This document shows, piece by piece, positions 1-8,683 of a stretch of 64,000 bases of DNA; within the stretch, counting starts at the first letter, position 1, and every line of letters begins with the position of its first letter. The stretch lies in the NCBI GenBank assembly GCA_003288255.1, contig CP026600.1, positions 682,001 through 746,000 on the forward strand, read 5' to 3'. The stretch comes from Clostridiaceae bacterium 14S0207 (GTDB lineage Bacteria; Bacillota; Clostridia; Clostridiales; Clostridiaceae). The position numbers and the translations under genes are program-made. The notes under the pieces are model-generated. The model saw only the letters and a list, made by a program, of their open reading frames with translations. It was not told the DNA's origin and did no database searches.

Positions 1-1352
1 TTAAGAGATTTTAATTGGAGTGATGGTAAGAAGGTAACAGCTAAAGACTATGAATATAGTATAAAGAGAAATTTAAATCCTAAGACAGCATCTCCTATAG
101 CATATTTATTATATGTAATAAAAAATGCTCAAAAGTTTAATGGAGGAAAAGTTTCAGAAGATAAGTTAGGAGTAAAAGCAATAGATGATAAAACTTTAGA
201 AATCACTCTTTCAGAACCTTGTCCATATTTTTGAATTTGACATATTATAAAGCAATGTTTCCTCAAAGAAAAGATATAGTAGAAAAAGATCCAGAAAAAA
301 TAGGATCAAAAGTAAATAATATAATATACAACGGTCCGTTTAAAGCTACAAAATGGGTACATAATAATGAAATACTATTAGAAAAAAATGATCAATATTG
401 GGACAAAGATAAAGTTAATCTACAAAAAGTTAGTTTTAAAATAATAAAAGAAACAATATCTCAAAATCTATCTTTATTTAATGGAAGTGTAGATGTATTA
501 GGCGTTAATGATGACAATTGGATAAAAAAATTAAGAGATTCTAAAAAATTTGATGAACTAAATTTAAATATACCAACAACTCAATTTTCAATTTTAAATG
601 AAAAATCTAAGTTGTTTAGTAATGCAAATGTAAGAAAGGCATTTTCATTAGCATTGGATAGAGAAGGATTAGCTAAAACCGTCTATGCAGGAGATGATCC
701 AGCATATGCTTGGATACCTAAATCTATAACTATAGAAGATAAAAGTTTTAGAGAGGCATCAAAAGAAGAACCTGTAAAAGATATTGCAAAAGAAGGAGAT
801 GCAAAGGCTTTATTAGCTAAAGGGCTTAAGGAGTTAGGAATAAAAGAAGATCCTAGTAAACTTAATGTTAATTTCTTGTGTGGGGGAACAGATCAAGGAA
901 ATAAAGAATTGGGAGATTTCTTCCAAGAAAATTATAAAAAAAGTTTAGGAATAAATGTTCAACCTCAATTGGTTGAATGGCCAGTATTTTTAGATAATAT
1001 TTATGCAGGAAGATATGATATAGCTACAATGTTCTGGACAAGTGAATATAATGATCCAAGTAATATGTTTGATATATATAAAAGTGATGCATATATAATG
1101 CCTACTTTTTGGAAAAATAAAGAGTATGATCAAATCGTTAAAAAGGCAAAAATATCTATAGATAGTAATGAAAGAATAAAAAATTATAAAAAGGCAGAAA
1201 AAATGTTATTAACTGATCAAGCTGTAATAATGCCTATGGTGTATAGAAAAGGAAGAACATTTACTAATAAATGTGTTAAAAATCTTATGACCCCATTGTT
1301 TGGATCAATGGAATTAAAATATGCATATATTCAAGGTAGAGCTAAAAAATAG
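1..1352 (+). pseudogene. Oligopeptide ABC transporter substrate-binding protein (OppA-like), 5' end outside window, frameshifted
   Basis: SBP_bac_5-type peptide-binding lipoprotein. Reading from base 1 gives a typical family segment (LRDFNWSDGKKVTAKDYEYS ...) that stops at a TGA at 232-234, while the remaining 370 or so codons (YFLNLTYYKAMFPQRKDIV ... NVRKAFSLALDREGLAK ... NDPSNMFDIYKS) continue in another frame. The two frames join within a T-run at about 227-231: one extra T would restore CPYFLNL. The gene is therefore either a one-base-deleted pseudogene or carries a homopolymer sequencing error. Other opp genes would lie to the left, outside the window. A hairpin terminator follows directly, so this is the last gene of its unit. 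The family assignment is secure; whether it is truly inactive is not. Confidence 0.85.
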
Positions 1353-1360
1353 ACGCACAC

Positions 1361-1394
1361 AAGACTATCCTAGAAATTAGGGTAGTCTTTTTAG
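1361..1394 (+). terminator. Intrinsic terminator after oppA-like gene
   Basis: AAGACTATCC pairs with GGGTAGTCTT (one G-U pair) across a 10-nt loop, followed by a T run. Confidence 0.8.
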
Positions 1395-1526
1395 AATAAT
1401 GAATTTTATAATATTAAAAATGTATAAAATTATTTTATAATTATAATTAAAAAATATATAAAATTTATGCTATAATAATGTTTAAAAATTAGGGGATTGT
1501 TATATAACGAGAGAGGATATAAAGAT

Positions 1527-2081
1527 ATGCTTAATACTTTAATGGAAATAGGGAAACAATTCAACGAAGAAAAAATTTTATGGGGGGTAGGAGCTTCTTT
1601 AGTTTTAAATTTTTATGGATTAATAGATGATCCACATGATATAGATTTAATAATTTCTATAAAAGATGTAAAAAAGGCAGATAGAATTTTAAGCAGGTTA
1701 GGAACAAAAGTTAGTGGAGAAGATGATAAATCGTATTCTACGAGATATTTTTATGAATATAAAATTAATGATATAGATATTGATTTTATGGCGGGATTTA
1801 TTATAAATCATGAGTGTGGCAGTTATGAATATAAATTTGATCAAAAATCTATAACATTAAAAAAATATTTAAAAAATATAGAAATTCCATTGACTTCTCT
1901 AGAAGATTGGTATATTATATATCAGTTGCTAAAAAATCGACAGACTAAGGTTGAGTTAATAGAAAATTATCTTTTAAAATATGGTATAAAGAATAAGTTT
2001 TTATTAGAAAGAGCATTAGTACAAAATCTACCATACCATGTAAAATTGAAGATAAAAAACCTAATGAGATATACTAAATAG
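1527..2081 (+). CDS. Nucleotidyltransferase-fold protein (minimal NTase / DUF6036-like), function unknown
   Basis: 184 residues. The N-terminal part carries WGVGASLVLNFYGL and DPHDIDLII, and later IDIDFMAGF, which is the arrangement (glycine motif plus D-x-D plus a third acidic strand) seen in small nucleotidyltransferase-fold proteins of the antitoxin/AbiEii-like and DUF6036 groups. I chose ATG 1527, preceded by GAGAGG, over an upstream TTG at 1497 whose ribosome site would sit too close. It is a single gene between two terminators with no toxin or HEPN partner visible beside it, so a toxin-antitoxin role is not supported. Substrate unknown. Confidence 0.6.
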   Translation: MLNTLMEIGKQFNEEKILWGVGASLVLNFYGLIDDPHDIDLIISIKDVKKADRILSRLGTKVSGEDDKSYSTRYFYEYKINDIDIDFMAGFIINHECGSYEYKFDQKSITLKKYLKNIEIPLTSLEDWYIIYQLLKNRQTKVELIENYLLKYGIKNKFLLERALVQNLPYHVKLKIKNLMRYTK

Positions 2082-2115
2082 ACTTATCTATAAGGTAGGT
2101 CTATTTAATTTTTCT
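2076..2115 (+). terminator. Intrinsic terminator
   Basis: AATAGACTTATC pairs with GGTAGGTCTATT using G-U pairs, then AATTTTTC. Confidence 0.65.
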
Positions 2116-2267
2116 TCAAACTTCAAAAAACATAAGAAAATAATAGTATTATTAAGGTAATGTTAAATATATGTTAAAAATACGGAGATTTTACCCTTAA
2201 AGTAAATTTCCCATTAAAAGAAACTTGGTGTATAATTATAAAAATTTATTTCAAAGGAGTGGTTAAT

Positions 2268-2714
2268 ATGGGTGATAACAGAGAATTGATTTTTAAGTAT
2301 AAAAATTCAAGAATAATTTTCAATGCAATTACCGTAATTTGCTTGGTTACTATGGTGTTTTTAAGAAAATTGCCGACAAGAAATAATTTGACTGCTATCC
2401 TTTATGTAATATTCTTTTCAAGTGGGATGATATTTGCTATTGCACAAATATATGCATTTATAACTAAAAAATATAAAAAACCTAACTTAACTATAAAAAA
2501 AGATAAAATAATTTTTTTAGATGACTTTTTTATGAATTCTAATAAAATAAAATTAAATGAGATTTCTAAAATATATATACCGGAATATGACAATATAATA
2601 GAAATTAAATTAAAAAATCATAGACGTAGAACTATTAGTCTTTCACATTATAAGAAAGAAGATAGGCAATTAATAAAAGAAATATTTAAGGATATGCAAG
2701 AAGAAATAGTTTAA
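2268..2714 (+). CDS. Small membrane protein with C-terminal PH-like beta domain, unknown function
   Basis: 148 residues. Start ATG 2268 follows AAAGGAGTGG; a GTG nine bases upstream is inside the ribosome site and is rejected. Two hydrophobic segments (about residues 19-34 and 43-65) are followed by a basic, strand-rich tail (KPNLTIKKDKIIFLDDFF ... IKLNEISKIYIPEYDNIIEI) that resembles bacterial PH / DUF304-type domains: two transmembrane helices followed by a cytoplasmic beta domain. No partner gene. The product is not recognised further. Confidence 0.6.
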   Translation: MGDNRELIFKYKNSRIIFNAITVICLVTMVFLRKLPTRNNLTAILYVIFFSSGMIFAIAQIYAFITKKYKKPNLTIKKDKIIFLDDFFMNSNKIKLNEISKIYIPEYDNIIEIKLKNHRRRTISLSHYKKEDRQLIKEIFKDMQEEIV

Positions 2715-2758
2715 AAAAATCAACCTGTTCATGTAATATGTACAGGTTGATTTTTTCT
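2715..2758 (+). terminator. Intrinsic terminator
   Basis: AAAATCAACCTGT and ACAGGTTGATTTT form a 13-bp stem followed by a T run. Confidence 0.9.
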
Positions 2759-2773
2759 TTGAGTAAATATAGT

Positions 2774-2814
2774 AAAAGACAATATCATAAATTATAACTG
2801 ATATTGTCTTTTGT
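2774..2814. terminator. Bidirectional terminator between converging genes
   Basis: Perfect inverted repeat AAAAGACAATATCA / TGATATTGTCTTTT with an 11-nt loop. It lies 3' of the minus-strand gene at 2853-3818 and probably ends that transcript. Confidence 0.75.
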
Positions 2815-2852
2815 GAAAGGAATAATTTTATATATAAAATTTAGGAAAATTA

Positions 2853-3818
2853 CTATTTATTTATAGTTACATCGAAGATTTGGTCTATAGAAACATCTAT
2901 GCCCTCTTCCCCTGCACTTGGAACTATTTTTACTAATTTAGGACCACCTAGATTTATTTTGTTTTGAAGATCAGTAGTAGCATTTTTAAATGTATTAGGG
3001 TCTACTTTGTAATTATCTACCAATTGATATCTTAAAATAACTTTATCAATATTACTAGCTTGATAAGATATATTTGTATTGCTTTCAAAAGTAGATTTTA
3101 TTTCTTGATTATTGGTAAATGATTTAGAAGCAGTTTTATTTAATTCACCTGTTAAACTAGCCATAATTTTAGCCGATGCAAAACTACATTCTCCACCAAT
3201 ACTTCCACTAACTTCACTTACAAGTTTTAGTCCTAAAGTTTGGCCCATTTTTAATTCTTCATTTTTAGTAATACCAGACGTATATTTTTTAGTTAGAGTA
3301 TGGGTAGAACCAGCAGGAAGATCTATAGCATCGATAAGTTTCCAATAAGTTGTTCTTTGAACAGCATTATCGTGATAAAGGAATGCTAGTTTAAATAGGG
3401 TATCTCCCCTGTAAAAATCGGTTTTTAAAAGTTCTTGCATTGCCATATCTGTAACTTTTTTATCTTTATAATTTTGTTTATTAATAACAAAACCGTTATT
3501 TAAAATAATGTAAAAGTCACCATCTTTTAAAGAATATTTATGGTCAGTGAAAAATCCGAAAGCTTTTCTTAAAGCTAATTCTGCATAGTTAAATTTTCCA
3601 TGATCTGATTTAGTTTCATCTAATTTTATATCTACATACATCCATGGATTTACCGTAGAAGTTTTAGATTCAATATTTATTTTAGATTTAATTTTACCAT
3701 CAATTACAGCAGTTTGAGCTGTTGGAATAGTAATATCTCTATCATAACTATAAGCTGTTGCTAAAGGAGCAAAAACTAATAAAGCACTTAATGCTAATAA
3801 AAATGCAGTTTTTTTCAT
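2853..3818 (-). CDS. Secreted protein, candidate aerolysin/ETX-MTX2-like beta-pore-forming fold
   Basis: 321 residues with a clear signal peptide (MKKTAFLLALSALLVFAPLA, cleavage near TAYS). Ribosome site AGGTAGGGTGA precedes the ATG. After an N-terminal region with several aromatic residues comes a long Ser/Thr-rich, strand-alternating stretch (about residues 165-245: HTLTKKYTSGITKNEELKMG, GSIGGECSFASAKIMASLTG, ASKSFTNNQEIKSTFESNTN). Size, secretion and the T/S-rich amphipathic central zone resemble aerolysin-family toxins such as epsilon-toxin/MTX2 (about 300-330 residues), but I cannot point to a diagnostic motif, and the N-terminal receptor region is unfamiliar. It is monocistronic, with a 290-bp upstream gap. 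It could equally be another secreted beta-rich protein. Confidence 0.45.
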   Translation of the reverse strand: MKKTAFLLALSALLVFAPLATAYSYDRDITIPTAQTAVIDGKIKSKINIESKTSTVNPWMYVDIKLDETKSDHGKFNYAELALRKAFGFFTDHKYSLKDGDFYIILNNGFVINKQNYKDKKVTDMAMQELLKTDFYRGDTLFKLAFLYHDNAVQRTTYWKLIDAIDLPAGSTHTLTKKYTSGITKNEELKMGQTLGLKLVSEVSGSIGGECSFASAKIMASLTGELNKTASKSFTNNQEIKSTFESNTNISYQASNIDKVILRYQLVDNYKVDPNTFKNATTDLQNKINLGGPKLVKIVPSAGEEGIDVSIDQIFDVTINK

Positions 3819-4133
3819 AATATAATCACCCTACCTTTACAAAAATTAATATTTAATTAAGAATATTAACTTTTAGTTCAAAATATTAATACCTTGTTTA
3901 CAAATTTATTATAACAAGTTAAGTGAAAAAAGTATAATGAATCTTATAGGTAATTGAAGAAAAAGTTGGAATTATAAAAAATATTTAATGCAATTAGAAT
4001 ATACAGAATGTTATGTTTGATTTGTAGTTCTTATTTGAACTTTTGAAAAAAAGAATCCTTTATAAATACTATAATAAAATTTTTAAAATAGGTTAAAATA
4101 GATAATAACTAAAAATAGAAAGGAGCGTTTAGG
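3819..4133. other. Divergent intergenic region
   Basis: About 315 AT-rich bases between the secreted-protein gene (minus) and a small plus-strand gene. It must hold both promoters. TTGAAC near 4034 and TATAAT-like sequence near 4071 are plausible parts, but I see no convincing full promoter, hairpin or RNA gene. Confidence 0.5.
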
Positions 4134-4289
4134 ATGCCAAAAGATAGTCAACCTGATAATAAAAAAGCAAGAATGGAAAAGTGTAATTATCAAACTCCAA
4201 TTACTAGTGAAGAAGGAAAAAATCATAATAGAACGGCTAAAAAACATTCTATAAAAAGACAAGGATTCCAAAGCGATCACATAAGTTAG
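4134..4289 (+). CDS. Small basic/polar protein, 51 residues, unknown
   Basis: ATG 4134 is preceded by AAAGGAGCG at ideal spacing and the frame ends at TAG 4287-4289. The product begins MPKDSQPDNKKARMEKC and ends KRQGFQSDHIS; it is highly hydrophilic (Lys, Asn, Gln, Ser) with one cysteine and no hydrophobic segment. A strong terminator follows. Very small hydrophilic lineage-specific proteins of this type (for example 'clostri-philic' proteins) are common in Clostridium, but I cannot place it in a family with certainty. Confidence 0.6.
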   Translation: MPKDSQPDNKKARMEKCNYQTPITSEEGKNHNRTAKKHSIKRQGFQSDHIS

Positions 4290-4346
4290 TGTTAGGGTTA
4301 ATAATATAAATCCAAATTAAGAAAGATTAAGTATAGTTGCATGTGT

Positions 4347-4389
4347 ATAGCATAGATATTTTAGGAAGAAATATCTATGCTATATTTTT
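4347..4389 (+). terminator. Intrinsic terminator
   Basis: Perfect 15-bp stem ATAGCATAGATATTT / AAATATCTATGCTAT, 7-nt loop, then ATTTTTAT. Confidence 0.85.
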
Positions 4390-4502
4390 ATATAACATAT
4401 ATTTATTTAAATATATGTTATATAATGCTTAAAATTTTAGGGTTTGTATGGTAGAATAGTTTAAATTATAATTTTAAGTATATGAAATATATGGAGGAGA
4501 TA

Positions 4503-5000
4503 ATGATAAGACAAGCTGAGCTTTCCGATATAAGTAGTATTATGAATATTATAGATGACACCTTAAAAGACATGCATTCCTATAATAATTATCAGTGGGA
4601 TGAAAATTATCCTAAAAAAAATGACTTTATTAAAGATATAAAGAAAAAAGAATTGTATGTAGAAGAAATTGATGAAAATATTGCGGGATTTATATGTATA
4701 AATAAAGCACAAACTCCGGAATATAAGGAATTAATTTGGTCAAGTAATAAAGAAGCTATAGTAATACATAGAATGGCAGTTGCAATTAATTACAGAAGAA
4801 AAGGAATAGGAACAAAATTAATGAATTTTGCAGAAAACTTAGGAAAACAGCAAAATATCTATTATATAAAAACTGATACTAATTCATTAAATGTTAAAAT
4901 GAATAATTTATTTAAAAAGTTTTCATACAATTTTATTGGAGAAGTCAATTTTCCAAGTAAGGAAACACCATTTTATTGTTATGATAAGATGTTAAAATAA
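4503..5000 (+). CDS. GNAT-family N-acetyltransferase
   Basis: 165 residues. Start ATG 4503 follows GGAGGAG; the in-frame ATG at 4482 lies before the ribosome site. The fold is recognisable from IRQAELSDISSIMNIIDDTL at the N-terminus, the acetyl-CoA loop RMAVAINYRRKGIGTKLM (V-x-x-x-x-R-R-x-G-x-G), and the C-terminal FKKFSYNFIGEVNFPSKETP. It transfers an acetyl group from acetyl-CoA to an amine whose identity the sequence does not show. Stand-alone gene with its own terminator. Confidence 0.85.
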   Translation: MIRQAELSDISSIMNIIDDTLKDMHSYNNYQWDENYPKKNDFIKDIKKKELYVEEIDENIAGFICINKAQTPEYKELIWSSNKEAIVIHRMAVAINYRRKGIGTKLMNFAENLGKQQNIYYIKTDTNSLNVKMNNLFKKFSYNFIGEVNFPSKETPFYCYDKMLK

Positions 5001-5010
5001 TATATTTATA

Positions 5011-5042
5011 AAGGAGTTGCTAAAAAAGTAACTTCTTTTTCT
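5011..5042 (+). terminator. Intrinsic terminator
   Basis: GGAGTTGCT pairs with AGTAACTTC (G-U allowed) around an A-rich loop, followed by TTTTTC. Confidence 0.7.
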
Positions 5043-5069
5043 TAAAATTTATTACATGGAGGGATAATA

Positions 5070-6059
5070 GTGTATACTGAAAAGTTAAAAAAGGGAGATG
5101 TTATAGGAATATATTCACCATCATCTCCAATGACAAGTACAGCACCAAAAAGATTTAAACGAGCAAAAGAATTTTTGGAAGGTAAAGGTTTTAAAATTTT
5201 AGAAGGAAACTTAACAGGAAAATATGATTATTACAGATCAGGTAGTATAAAAGAAAGAGCAGAAGAGTTAAATGCGTTAATAAGAAATCCAGAGGTTAAA
5301 TGTATAATGTCTTCTGTAGGAGGAATGAATTCTAATTCAATTCTTCCATATATAGATTATGAGGCTATAAAAAAAGATCCTAAGATATTCATAGGATATT
5401 CAGATGTTACTGCAATTTTACTATCAATATATGCTAAAACAGGAATTAGTACCTTTTATGGACCAGCATTAATTCCTTCTTTTGGTGAATTTGAACCTTT
5501 TGTAAACTATACTTATGAGTATTTTAAAGATGTATTAATAGATGAAAATAAGTTCCCTATTAAATTTAAAACGCCTGATTATTGGACAGATGAATTTATT
5601 AATTGGGAAGAAAAAGTTAAAGAAAAAAAGAAAGTTTCAAATAAATGGATTTCAGTTATTGATGGAAAAGCAAAAGGAAGAGTAATAGGTGGAAACTTAG
5701 ATACTATTCAAGGTATATGGGGTAGTCCTTATATGCCAGAAATAAAAGAGGGAGATATATTATTTATTGAAGATACTATGAAAGATGCAGCAACTATTGA
5801 AAGAAGTTTCTCATTACTTAAGGTTAATGGGATTTTTGATAAAATTTCTGGGATAATACTTGGAAAACATGAGTTATTTAATGATAATGAAACAGGAAGA
5901 AAACCATATGAAATTTTATTAGAAGTGTTAGGGGATACTAATATTCCTTTACTTGCAGATTTTGATTGCTGTCATACTCATCCTATGTTAACTATGCCTA
6001 TAGGAGCAGAAATTGAATTAGATGTAACTAACAAATCAGTAAAGATACTAGGATATTAG
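5070..6059 (+). CDS. LD-carboxypeptidase / MccF-like serine peptidase (family S66)
   Basis: 329 residues, GTG start preceded by GGAGGGATAATA. S66 landmarks are present: N-terminal GDVIGIYSPSSP, the oxyanion region SSVGGMNSNS, the nucleophile motif FIGYSDVTA with Ser111, FIEDT with a glutamate in the central part, and the C-terminal CCHTHPMLTMPIGA with the catalytic histidine. The family cleaves LD-peptide bonds in murein tripeptide recycling (LdcA) or inactivates microcin C-like peptide-nucleotides (MccF). Length and the insertion around residues 155-190 favour the MccF-like branch. No neighbouring peptidoglycan or microcin gene decides between the two. Confidence 0.85.
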   Translation: MYTEKLKKGDVIGIYSPSSPMTSTAPKRFKRAKEFLEGKGFKILEGNLTGKYDYYRSGSIKERAEELNALIRNPEVKCIMSSVGGMNSNSILPYIDYEAIKKDPKIFIGYSDVTAILLSIYAKTGISTFYGPALIPSFGEFEPFVNYTYEYFKDVLIDENKFPIKFKTPDYWTDEFINWEEKVKEKKKVSNKWISVIDGKAKGRVIGGNLDTIQGIWGSPYMPEIKEGDILFIEDTMKDAATIERSFSLLKVNGIFDKISGIILGKHELFNDNETGRKPYEILLEVLGDTNIPLLADFDCCHTHPMLTMPIGAEIELDVTNKSVKILGY

Positions 6060-6140
6060 AAAAAGAAAAAATATAGGGTTAATATAAGAAAAGTGATTAA
6101 AAAATATTTTATTGGAAATAATAACTAGTAATCAAATAAG

Positions 6141-6188
6141 CGCTATGAAGTTAAGTAATAAACTTACATTTCATAGCGTTTTATATTT
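6141..6188 (+). terminator. Intrinsic terminator
   Basis: CGCTATGAA / TTCATAGCG perfect 9-bp stem (loop 20 nt, partly self-pairing through AAGT/ACTT) followed by TTTTATATTT. The rest of 6060-6418 is AT-rich leader with no further signal that I can support. Confidence 0.75.
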
Positions 6189-6418
6189 AAAAAAATTTAT
6201 ATGCTATTTGTTTTATTAATTTAGCAAGTTATATAAAGATAAGTTATATACAAAATAATGTATTTTGATGAATAGAAGTAATTTATATGTAATTTATATG
6301 TAATAAAATTGTTACCTAATTTTAAATAATTTAAAAAAGTAGTAGTGTATAATATGTTTATTAATTTACGAAATGTTTATATATAATTAAGGTGTTTATT
6401 TATGGATGGAGGAAATGG

Positions 6419-8134
6419 ATGGGATACACTATTATAAAATCAGAAAAAGACTTAGAATTATCAACAAATTATCTAGCATTAAAAAATTTAACTGCTATAA
6501 GAAATTTTAATGGTAAATTTAAAGAGGATAAGTTATTTTCAGTCAAAGACAATATGTTTTATTGCATAGATGGAGTTATTTTAAATCTTACAGATTTAAA
6601 AAAGAAATATGGATGTTTTAATATAGAATCTTTAATTCATTGTATGTTCAAAAAACATGGTATAAATTTTGTAAAAGAATTAAGAGGAAATTTTAGTGGA
6701 GTTGTATATGATGCGTTTAATGATAAAATTTATACATTTACAAATCAGTTAGGAAATAAGTTTGTATATTATTTTTTCGATAAAAAAAATGATGATTTTA
6801 TAGTATCTACTAATATATTAGATATTGTAAGATTCAAAAAAGAGTTAGGATATAATAGTTCTATTTCAGAAGAAGGGGCTTATTTTATGTTAACTTTTGG
6901 ATATATGCTTATGGATTATACAATGGTAGATGGTGTTAAAAAAATTAATCCAGGTTGTTATCTTGAATGTAATAAAAATAAATTAAATAGTGTAAGATAT
7001 TTCGAATATAATAATGAAGATATATTAGATGTTTCAATGGATAAGGCCATCGATGAATTATATGAGAGATTTTCGGATACAGTAAATCTATCTTTTAAAA
7101 AGGATAAAGAATATGGATTAGATCATTTAAGTTTTTTAAGTGGCGGCATGGATTCAAGAATGATAGTATTTACTGCTAATAAGTTAGGATATAAAGATAT
7201 AAATTGTATTAATTTTTCCAAGCTTAATTCCCAAGACGAAAAAATTAGTAGAAGTATTTGTAACGATCTAAACTTAAATTATACTTTTAATAGTTTAGCT
7301 AATGGAGATTATTTAAAAAATATAGATTATTATATAAGTAAAAATAATGGACAAATTTTATTTAATGGAGCGGCACATTTAGTTAATACTATGTCAAAAG
7401 TAAATTTAAATAAATTTGGAATAGTTCACAATGGAAATTTAGCAGATATAATGCATGGGGATTACTTAGGAAAACCATACCACGAAAAGCCTATGTTGAG
7501 TAAATGGGGATATTCGAATAAGTTACTAAATAGGGTGAGTGAATTTGATAAAATTGTAAAAAACACATATACAAATGAGGAAGAATTTGTAATTTTTAAT
7601 GCAGGTATTAATGGAGTATATAACGGATCAGTAAGTTTACATGATAATACTGAAACATATGAAGAATATACAGATCCAACAGTTGTAGAATATGCAATGA
7701 GATTAAGTCCTAAATATAGATTCCAAGAAAAGTTATTTATTAAGATGATTCAAAAACATTGTCCAGAGGCTACTAAATATAAATGGCAAAAATGGAATTG
7801 CAAGCCTAGTAAGTTAAATTCAAAAATTATGTTAAATAGATTTTCTAATACCTATATAAAGATACTTAATAAGTCTTATGAAATGATACTTGGTAAAAAT
7901 AACATGAGAGAGATGAATCCCTATGATTATTGGTATAATAAAAATGATAATTTGAGGAAATATGTTGATAATTATTTTAAAGACAATATTCATTTGCTTT
8001 CAAAATATTCAACGTTAAAGAGGGATTGCGAAGAATTATTTAAAAAAGGAAGTTTTTGTGAAAAGGCTCAAGTATTAACTTTACTTGGTTTCTGTAAAAG
8101 TTTTTATAATATATGTTTCTTATTAAATTTATAA
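6419..8134 (+). CDS. Asparagine synthetase-like amidotransferase lacking the glutaminase cysteine
   Basis: 571 residues. I start at ATG 6419, eight bases after GGAGGA; an upstream GTG at 6392 is unlikely. The N-terminal half (MGYTIIKSEKDLELS ... CIDGVILNLTDLKKKYG ... VKELRGNFSGVVYD) has the class-II glutamine amidotransferase fold but begins Met-Gly rather than Met-Cys, so the catalytic N-terminal cysteine is missing. The C-terminal synthetase domain has the PP-loop LSGGMDSRM near residue 240 and so can probably adenylate a carboxylate. It would therefore use free ammonia or a different amine, as in beta-lactam-synthetase or lasso-peptide-cyclase relatives. No peptide precursor, glycosyltransferase or leader peptidase is adjacent. 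Monocistronic. Confidence 0.75.
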   Translation: MGYTIIKSEKDLELSTNYLALKNLTAIRNFNGKFKEDKLFSVKDNMFYCIDGVILNLTDLKKKYGCFNIESLIHCMFKKHGINFVKELRGNFSGVVYDAFNDKIYTFTNQLGNKFVYYFFDKKNDDFIVSTNILDIVRFKKELGYNSSISEEGAYFMLTFGYMLMDYTMVDGVKKINPGCYLECNKNKLNSVRYFEYNNEDILDVSMDKAIDELYERFSDTVNLSFKKDKEYGLDHLSFLSGGMDSRMIVFTANKLGYKDINCINFSKLNSQDEKISRSICNDLNLNYTFNSLANGDYLKNIDYYISKNNGQILFNGAAHLVNTMSKVNLNKFGIVHNGNLADIMHGDYLGKPYHEKPMLSKWGYSNKLLNRVSEFDKIVKNTYTNEEEFVIFNAGINGVYNGSVSLHDNTETYEEYTDPTVVEYAMRLSPKYRFQEKLFIKMIQKHCPEATKYKWQKWNCKPSKLNSKIMLNRFSNTYIKILNKSYEMILGKNNMREMNPYDYWYNKNDNLRKYVDNYFKDNIHLLSKYSTLKRDCEELFKKGSFCEKAQVLTLLGFCKSFYNICFLLNL

Positions 8135-8142
8135 AATAGGTT

Positions 8143-8187
8143 AAAAAATAGTAGTGTTTTTATCTAAATAACACTACTATTTTTTTA
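8143..8187 (+). terminator. Intrinsic terminator
   Basis: AATAGTAGTGTT / AACACTACTATT perfect stem flanked by A and T runs. Confidence 0.9.
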
Positions 8188-8683
8188 GTAAAATAATTTT
8201 AATATATAATAATAGATATAATTTTAACAAATAACTATGAAGTTCTTCTTGATGTTTTACGTATAATTTCTATACTTTTATATAAAATATAGTTATATAA
8301 TGAGAGTTTTAATATTTTTTATGTTAATATTTTAATAATATTAATAAAAATAGGACAAAATATAGATAATGTTAAAAAAATGACGAACTTTTATCTTTGA
8401 ATTATTATCAATGATATGTTAATATAATATCAAGAAAGACAATTGAAAGATTTAAGTCAATAAAGATTAAAAAAATATTTATTTAGAATTGAAATACACA
8501 GATAAAGTTCTGATATAAAACCAATGATTAAATATTAAAGAATAATTGCAATGTTTTTGAAATGCAAGAAAACTTGATTTAATCTTTTTTTTCACAAATT
8601 ATGTGTTAAAAAATATACTAAGTAACAAAGGGTATTAAAAAGTTTCGAAGAATAAAAATTAAATTTATAAAGGTGGGATTTGA
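8188..8683. other. Long gene-free AT-rich gap
   Basis: About 500 bases with no reading frame that has a ribosome site, no conserved RNA motif and no strong hairpin. A weak TTGCA/TGCAA pairing near 8548-8567 is the only structure noticed. It holds the promoter of the phosphatase-like gene; a decayed gene cannot be excluded. Confidence 0.5.

Noticed and set aside
1527-2081. Antitoxin of an AbiEii-type or MNT/HEPN toxin-antitoxin pair
   Set aside because: The nucleotidyltransferase fold is plausible but there is no adjacent partner gene.
4083-4280. 65-codon minus-strand frame
   Set aside because: Overlaps the plus-strand 51-residue gene, which has an ideal ribosome site and terminator; the minus frame has neither.
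6060-6418. T-box or other riboswitch before the asparagine-synthetase-like gene
   Set aside because: No T-box sequence or specifier structure; only a terminator for the upstream gene.
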